NCBI GenBank assembly: GCA_021821225.1
Contig: JAKACR010000018.1
Span: 1 to 21,003, forward strand
DNA from: Bacillota bacterium
Lineage (GTDB): Bacteria; Bacillota; Bacilli; Alicyclobacillales; SLC66
Direction: 5' to 3'
DNA length: 21,003 nt
Under the pieces are notes generated by a model. The model worked only from the letters and a program-made list of their open reading frames with translations. It was not told the DNA's origin and searched no databases. Each line of letters starts with the position of its first letter. Within the stretch, counting starts at the first letter, position 1. The position numbers and the translations under genes were made by a program. Positions 16,775 through 21,003 of this stretch are shown here, piece after piece.

Positions 16775-17662
16775 TCAGTGCAGGGCCGGAAGCTCGGCGA
16801 CCTTTGCCAGAACGCGCCGCAGTTCCCGCTTCTCGACCGGGGTCGCGTCCACGAGCGGCGGCCTCACCCCGCCCACGCGAATATCCATCTGTTCCAGCGC
16901 CACCTTCACCATGACAGGATTCGACGTGCGGAACAGTTCCTCAAACAACGGATACATACGGTGATGAATACGCTGCGCCACCGCGTGGTCGCCGAGCGCA
17001 AACGCCTCGATCATGCGCCGCATCGCCAGGCCTATGACGTGCGACGCCACGCTCACGACCCCGTCGGCGCCGAGCGCAAGCAACGGCAGCGTGTACTTGT
17101 CGTCGCCGCTGTAGACGTAGAAGTCTTCCGCCGTCCCGCCGATGACGCGACTGATCTGCGAAAAGTCGCCGGACGACTCCTTCACGCCGACGATGCCGTC
17201 GACCTGCGAGAGCCGGATCTGCGTATCACAGTCGATGTTCACGCCCGTTCGCGACGGGATGTTGTACATGAGGATCGGCTTTGACGTGGCGTCGGCCAGC
17301 GCCGCAAAATGACGGTAGACGCCCTCTTGCGACGGCTTGTTGTAGTAGGGCGGAACGACTGAAAAGCCGGACACGCCCAGCATGTCCACTTCCCTCAGGT
17401 ACGCGACCGTCTCACTGGTCGACTGCCCGGCGACCCCGGCGATGACGGGAACGCGGCCCGCGGACAGGCGGATGGATTCCTCGAACAGCGCGAACCGCTC
17501 CTCGCGCGTCAGCGTCGGCCACTCGCCGGTCGTGCCGCAGACCAGCAACGCGGTCGTCCCGTTGTCGATCAGGTGGTCGATCAGGTCCGGCAGCTTCGTC
17601 AGATCGAGTCGCAGCTCATCGTCAAACGGCGTGACCATCGCCGTGACCAACTGGCCAAACAT
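16775..17662 (-). CDS. dapA: 4-hydroxy-tetrahydrodipicolinate synthase
   Basis: DapA condenses aspartate semialdehyde with pyruvate in the cytoplasm, making the precursor of diaminopimelate, lysine and, in spore formers, dipicolinate. The 295-residue TIM-barrel protein has GTTGE at 43-47 with the proton-relay threonines, PYYNKPSQEG (105-114), the active-site Tyr133 and Arg138 in YNIPSR, the Schiff-base Lys161 in GVKESSGD, and YSGDD. The ATG at 17662 has GGGGGG 8 bases upstream and fits the family N-terminus (LVTAMVTPF). It overlaps the last 41 bases of dapG in another frame, an unusually long overlap that implies translational coupling. It is the last gene before a probable terminator. Confidence 0.97.
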   Translation of the reverse strand: MFGQLVTAMVTPFDDELRLDLTKLPDLIDHLIDNGTTALLVCGTTGEWPTLTREERFALFEESIRLSAGRVPVIAGVAGQSTSETVAYLREVDMLGVSGFSVVPPYYNKPSQEGVYRHFAALADATSKPILMYNIPSRTGVNIDCDTQIRLSQVDGIVGVKESSGDFSQISRVIGGTAEDFYVYSGDDKYTLPLLALGADGVVSVASHVIGLAMRRMIEAFALGDHAVAQRIHHRMYPLFEELFRTSNPVMVKVALEQMDIRVGGVRPPLVDATPVEKRELRRVLAKVAELPALH

Positions 17663-18887
17663 GCGCGTCGCCCCCCAGCGTGTGCAAATCGAATTTGTCG
17701 TGGATGGCCTGCACGGCCGCGATCACGTCGCAGTCGTGCACGAGACACCAGATCGTCGTGTTGGAGTCGGCCGACTGGAGGATTTCGATGCCGCGACCGG
17801 CCAGCGCCTCCGCAATCCGCGCCATGACGCCCGGCACGCCGTGGATCCCCGCCCCGACCGCCGCCACTTTGGCAACATTCTGTACGGTCGATACGGTCAC
17901 GCCGAGTTCTTCGAGCGTGGCGACGGCTTGCAGAGTGCTGCGCTCAGGAACCGTGAACACAACCTCGTGCGGGGTCACATTGAAAAAATCCACGGAAATG
18001 CCCCGACGGGCCAGCACCTGAAAGACCTTCGACTGAAGCGACGACTGACCGGCGGGCAGGCCGACGCGCACTTGGGTCAGGTGCGCCGCGTGCGTCACGC
18101 CCGTCAGGATGCAGTCCTTCGGTCCACTCCCCTCGAGCGTGCGCGAAGCGCTCGTCACGAGCGTTCCCGCTCCTTGGCCCTGGGTCGCCCGCACGCGAAT
18201 CGGGATGTTTTTTTGCATGGCAAGTTCCACCGCCCGGGGATGAATGACCTTGGCTCCCTGATAGGCAAAATTGCACAGCTCTGTATAGCTGACCCGCTCC
18301 AGCCGCACGGCTCCGTCCACAATCCGGGGATCTGCGGTCATGATCCCGTCCACATCTGTAAAAATGTCAATCAGTTCGGCGTCCAGCGCCACGCCAAGCG
18401 CCGTCGCCGTCGTGTCGCTGCCGCCGCGCCCGAGCGTCGTCGTGTCGCCGTCCGCCGTCACGCCCTGAAACCCGGTGACGACCACGATCCGGCCCGCCTC
18501 CAGTTCCATGTGCAGACGCGCCGGGGAAATGTCGGTGATGCGCGCGTTGCCAAAATCGCCCGTCGTGCGGATGCCCGCCTGCGCCCCGGTCAGGACCGTC
18601 ACCGCATGTCCCCCGGCGCGCAGCATCGCGCCAAACACCACGGCGGAAATGACCTCGCCGCACGCCATCAGCATGTCTCCGTCGCGCGCAATCATGTCTT
18701 CGTCCGCGCCGACGAGCCCGAGCAGCGTGTCGGTCGCGTACGCTTCCCCCAGGCGCCCCATTGCGGACACGACGACAACCACGGCGAACCCCCGCCGTTT
18801 GGCCTCCTCGATGTGTCCAATCGCCATCTTTCGCATCTCGCGGTCCGACACTGACGTGCCGCCAAACTTCTGAATGACAATCCTCAT
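17622..18887 (-). CDS. dapG: Aspartate kinase (DapG type)
   Basis: The enzyme phosphorylates aspartate, the first step to diaminopimelate, lysine, threonine and dipicolinate. The 421-residue product has KFGGTSV (7-13), TGFQG (138-142), LGRGGSDTTA (152-161), TDVDGIMTADPR (177-188), and two C-terminal ACT domains (about 270-335 and 340-405) for feedback control. By locus it corresponds to B. subtilis DapG, the diaminopimelate-responsive aspartokinase I, rather than LysC. The ATG at 18887 overlaps the asd stop (ATGA). The open frame extends upstream but only into asd. The C-terminus (about 400-421, ending PVGHGDGHAV) runs through the start of dapA and looks non-conserved; B. subtilis DapG is 404 residues. 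A mutated ancestral stop that left this 41-base overlap is possible. Confidence 0.95.
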   Translation of the reverse strand: MRIVIQKFGGTSVSDREMRKMAIGHIEEAKRRGFAVVVVVSAMGRLGEAYATDTLLGLVGADEDMIARDGDMLMACGEVISAVVFGAMLRAGGHAVTVLTGAQAGIRTTGDFGNARITDISPARLHMELEAGRIVVVTGFQGVTADGDTTTLGRGGSDTTATALGVALDAELIDIFTDVDGIMTADPRIVDGAVRLERVSYTELCNFAYQGAKVIHPRAVELAMQKNIPIRVRATQGQGAGTLVTSASRTLEGSGPKDCILTGVTHAAHLTQVRVGLPAGQSSLQSKVFQVLARRGISVDFFNVTPHEVVFTVPERSTLQAVATLEELGVTVSTVQNVAKVAAVGAGIHGVPGVMARIAEALAGRGIEILQSADSNTTIWCLVHDCDVIAAVQAIHDKFDLHTLGGDAHVWPVGHGDGHAV

Positions 18888-19939
18888 CGCCGACTGCCCT
18901 CCCGCTCCAGCCACGCCTCCGCGATCTGCACGGCGTTCCACGCCGCGCCCTTGAAGATATTGTCCGCCACCACCCACATGAGCAATCCGTTCTCGGCGGT
19001 CAGGTCCTTGCGCACCCGTCCGACAAACACGTCAAACTCGCCCTGTGCGCGCAGGGCATGCGGATAATGCTGCCGCGCGGGATCATCCTCGACGACAACC
19101 CCCGGGGCGGCCTGCAACAACGACATGACATCCTCGCGCGAACACGGCCGCTCCGTCTCCACGTACACCGACTCGGAGTGCCCGTAGAACACGGGAACGC
19201 GCACGGCCGTCGCCGTGACCGCGATGCGCTGGTCGGCGAAGATCTTGCGCGTCTCGTTGACCATCTTCATTTCCTCTTTGGTAAAACCATTCTCTTCAAA
19301 CACGTCGATCTGCGGCAGGACGTTGAACGCCAACGGGTAGTGCCGATCCAGTTTCGCGACCGGCAGGACCTCCGCGCGCACGGGCTCCCCGCTCAGGTGC
19401 TCTGCGCTCGTCCGGCGCAGTTCCGCGATCGCGCGCTCGCCCGCGCCCGACACGGCCTGGTAGGTCGACACCACGATCCGCACAATTCCGTAGCGGCGGT
19501 AGACCGGATTTAGCGCGACAACCATCTGGATGGTCGAGCAGTTGGGATTGGCAATGATTCCTTTATGGCGGAAGATGGCCTCCGGATTCACCTCGGGCAC
19601 GACGAGCGGAACGTCCGGATCCATGCGAAACGCGCTCGTGTTGTCGATGACCAGCGCCCCGCGGCGCGCCGCTTCGGGCGCCAGGCGAAGCGAGACGTCT
19701 CCGCCCGCGGAGAACAACGCGATATCGACGCCGTCAAACGCCTCGGGCGTCGCCTCCTCCACCGTATGGGGACGCCCTCCCACGTCCAGGGTAATGCCCG
19801 CCGAACGGCGCGACGCAAGCAGCTTCAGGGACGCGAGCGCAAACTTGCGTCTCTCCAGCGTCTCAAGCAACGCCTTGCCAACCGCGCCCGTGGCGCCCAC
19901 TATGGCGACGTTCACCGGTCTGGCCACTTGCAACCCCAT
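18884..19939 (-). CDS. asd: Aspartate-semialdehyde dehydrogenase
   Basis: Asd reduces aspartyl phosphate to aspartate semialdehyde with NADPH. The 351-residue product has the Rossmann motif VAIVGATGAVG (11-21), NTSAFRM, the catalytic Cys134 in NPNCST, VSGAG, His254 in GHSESV, and the C-terminal GAAWNAVQIAE. It matches the Gram-positive Asd type throughout. The start is uncertain by two codons: the ATG at 19939 directly follows an AGAGAGG sequence, while the TTG at 19933 lies 6 bases after it and may be the true start. A longer frame to 20035 has no conserved residues. The 282 bases separating it from dpaB suggest separate control. dapG follows with a 4-base overlap. Confidence 0.96.
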   Translation of the reverse strand: MGLQVARPVNVAIVGATGAVGKALLETLERRKFALASLKLLASRRSAGITLDVGGRPHTVEEATPEAFDGVDIALFSAGGDVSLRLAPEAARRGALVIDNTSAFRMDPDVPLVVPEVNPEAIFRHKGIIANPNCSTIQMVVALNPVYRRYGIVRIVVSTYQAVSGAGERAIAELRRTSAEHLSGEPVRAEVLPVAKLDRHYPLAFNVLPQIDVFEENGFTKEEMKMVNETRKIFADQRIAVTATAVRVPVFYGHSESVYVETERPCSREDVMSLLQAAPGVVVEDDPARQHYPHALRAQGEFDVFVGRVRKDLTAENGLLMWVVADNIFKGAAWNAVQIAEAWLEREGSRR

Positions 19940-20221
19940 CCTCTCTATGCCGAAAAATAGGTCTGTGCCGGCCGCCCTCATCCCTTTGCTCCCGCTCAGA
20001 CAGCGTGGATGCGCCGCACAACTCGCGACGAGCAAAGGAACACAGACGACCCAGCGAGTCTTCGTCCCGCCGTTGGCCCATGGCTGGGTTGGCGTGCGAC
20101 CGTGACGCGGAGAATTTTCATCCTTCGTTGGCGCCGCCCGCGCGGCACAACCCGCGACGGCCCAGCACGCGGACCCTCCCCAAGCTCACTTTTCATCGTG
20201 CTGCGGGCGGCACACGGCGGC
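19940..20221 (-). other. Spacer between dpaB and asd with inverted and direct repeats
   Basis: No convincing gene is seen in these 282 bases. A 9-bp inverted repeat (20030-20038 with 19983-19991) could close a stem around 38 bases just upstream of asd. A 20-base imperfect direct repeat (20011-20030 and 20140-20159, 18 of 20 identical) spans the middle; the copy at 20140-20159 folds by itself into a CGCGG/CCGCG hairpin. No sigma-A promoter better than chance was found, and lysine-riboswitch and T-box core motifs were looked for and not seen. The spacer may be a leader or promoter region for asd-dapG-dapA. Confidence 0.45.
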
Positions 20222-20827
20222 CTAACCGCTCGCGCGCTCTCCGCCGTACACGAGCAGGAGCGGCTGCAACTGGCGCTTTTCCAGCGCCTGCTCTATCGTC
20301 TCGGGAATCAAGTCCATGCGCGCGACAAGCGAATTCATCTTGCGCAGTGGATCGTCCTGCCCGTAAGGAACGAAAAACACGTTCTTCGTCGTCAGCAGAC
20401 GCGCGATGTTGTATGCGTTCAGTCCCAGTCCGTCGTTTGTGGAAATGGCCACAACCACCGGCCTATCGTTGCGCAATGTCGCCTTGGCCGCCATGAGGAC
20501 GGCCGAGTCGGTCTGGGCGTTCGCAAACCGGCTCAGGGTGCTCCCCGTACACGGGGCGATCACCAGACAGTCGAGGCGTTTTGACGGACCGAGCGGCTCC
20601 GCATCCGGAATGCCGGCAATCCCCGCGTTCCCAGTTGCCGCCTCGATCCGCGACGCCCATTCGCCAGCTTCGCCAAACCGCGTCGCCGTGGACACAACAG
20701 TGTTCGAAAAAATGGGAACGACATTGGCTCCCGTCGCCACAAGACGTTCAATTTGCGGAAAGACTTCTGCGTAGGTACAGTGCGATCCGGTCACAGCAAA
20801 GCCAATCGTTTTCCCGCTCAGCTTCAC
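20222..20827 (-). CDS. dpaB: Dipicolinate synthase subunit B
   Basis: DpaB (SpoVFB), with DpaA, oxidises 4-hydroxy-tetrahydrodipicolinate to dipicolinic acid in the mother cell, for calcium-dipicolinate loading of the spore core. The 201-residue product is a flavoprotein-fold protein with FAVTGSHCTYAEVFPQIE near the start, STATRFGE, AEPLGPSKRLDCLVIAPCTG, and STNDGLGLNAYNIARL, all close to B. subtilis SpoVFB. The GTG at 20827 has GGAGG 9 bases upstream and overlaps the dpaA stop (GTGA), so the two subunits are translationally coupled. In B. subtilis these genes are under sigma K; the promoter would lie outside this window. Confidence 0.97.
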   Translation of the reverse strand: MKLSGKTIGFAVTGSHCTYAEVFPQIERLVATGANVVPIFSNTVVSTATRFGEAGEWASRIEAATGNAGIAGIPDAEPLGPSKRLDCLVIAPCTGSTLSRFANAQTDSAVLMAAKATLRNDRPVVVAISTNDGLGLNAYNIARLLTTKNVFFVPYGQDDPLRKMNSLVARMDLIPETIEQALEKRQLQPLLLVYGGERASG

Positions 20828-21003
20828 GCCTGCATTCCTCCAGGGACGACGCCCTCCTGAATCAATCGCACCATGGTCCGCGCAATGATTCGGCCCGCCG
20901 TTTTCGGAGCGACTATCCCAGGCAGACTCGGCGTCAGAACGGCCTTGATACCGCGCTTCTCGGCAAAGCGCAAGTCAGTCCCGCCGGGAGCGGAAGCGAT
21001 GTC
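20824..21003 (-). CDS. dpaA: Dipicolinate synthase subunit A, C-terminal end (cut by the window edge)
   Basis: Only the last 59 codons and the stop are present. They read DIASAPGGTDLRFAEKRGIK and end in PGIVAPKTAGRIIARTM plus a short tail, matching the C-terminus of SpoVFA/DpaA, the NAD(P)-dependent Rossmann-fold subunit of dipicolinate synthase. The stop overlaps the dpaB GTG by 4 bases. The N-terminus and promoter lie to the right of the window. Confidence 0.92.
   Translation of the reverse strand, partial: DIASAPGGTDLRFAEKRGIKAVLTPSLPGIVAPKTAGRIIARTMVRLIQEGVVPGGMQA

Noticed and set aside
19996..20196. A possible 66-codon small gene in the dpaB-asd spacer, with an inner ATG preceded by GAAGG
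   Set aside because: Its composition is Arg-rich and anonymous, it shows no recognisable family, and it overlaps the repeats; composition does not set it apart from chance frames.
19940..20221. Lysine riboswitch or T-box leader before asd
   Set aside because: The T-box AGGGTGG-type core and the lysine-riboswitch core sequences were looked for and not found, and no terminator or antiterminator pair precedes asd.
1..21003. tRNA or rRNA genes, CRISPR arrays, insertion sequences, phage genes or toxin-antitoxin pairs
   Set aside because: Nothing with the required structure or motifs was seen; nearly all the sequence is explained by conserved minus-strand genes.

Overview
This 21 kb window is a block of 20 protein genes, all on the minus strand, from a high-GC, endospore-forming member of the Firmicutes, probably Bacillales. 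A high-GC lineage such as the Alicyclobacillaceae is a guess; the window has no rRNA to settle it. The sporulation evidence is the two dipicolinate synthase genes (dpaA, dpaB), a SpoIIIE/FtsK translocase and YlzJ. The gene order follows the Bacillus subtilis spoVFA-spoVFB-asd-dapG-dapA-rnjB-tepA-ylzJ-spoIIIE ... ymfK-ymfM-pgsA-cinA-recA-rny neighbourhood, with a few genes inserted.

Transcription runs from right to left. (1) 21003-16775: the end of dpaA, dpaB, a 282-base spacer, then asd, dapG and dapA. These take aspartate via aspartyl phosphate and its semialdehyde to 4-hydroxy-tetrahydrodipicolinate, which DpaAB oxidises to the spore-core solute dipicolinic acid and which also feeds lysine and diaminopimelate. 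(2) 16719-13851: RNase J with its own promoter, the ClpP-like protein TepA and the small protein YlzJ. (3) 13757-11020: spoIIIE/ftsK with its own promoter. (4) 10867-7883: an unrecognised membrane-anchored protein, a YmfK-type ACT/P-loop protein, a RodZ-like protein and YajQ. (5) 7861-2940: a consensus promoter and leader terminator, then rimO, pgsA, cinA and a DEAD-box RNA helicase, closed by a very strong terminator. (6) 2815-1020: recA under an SOS (LexA) box, translationally coupled to recX. (7) 962-1: the rny (RNase Y) promoter, its long leader and the first half of the gene, cut by the window edge.

The window is mostly conserved core genome: I see no mobile element, CRISPR array, tRNA, rRNA or phage-like gene. 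The points most worth a second look are in control regions. These are the rimO leader, where a 12/12 sigma-A promoter lies just upstream of an intrinsic terminator that competes with a Shine-Dalgarno-pairing hairpin; the structured spacer before asd; the LexA box on recA; and a 13-bp hairpin at the 3' end of the rodZ-like gene. RNase Y, RNase J and a DEAD-box helicase also lie together in under 17 kb. One exported protein (10202-10867) is not recognised.
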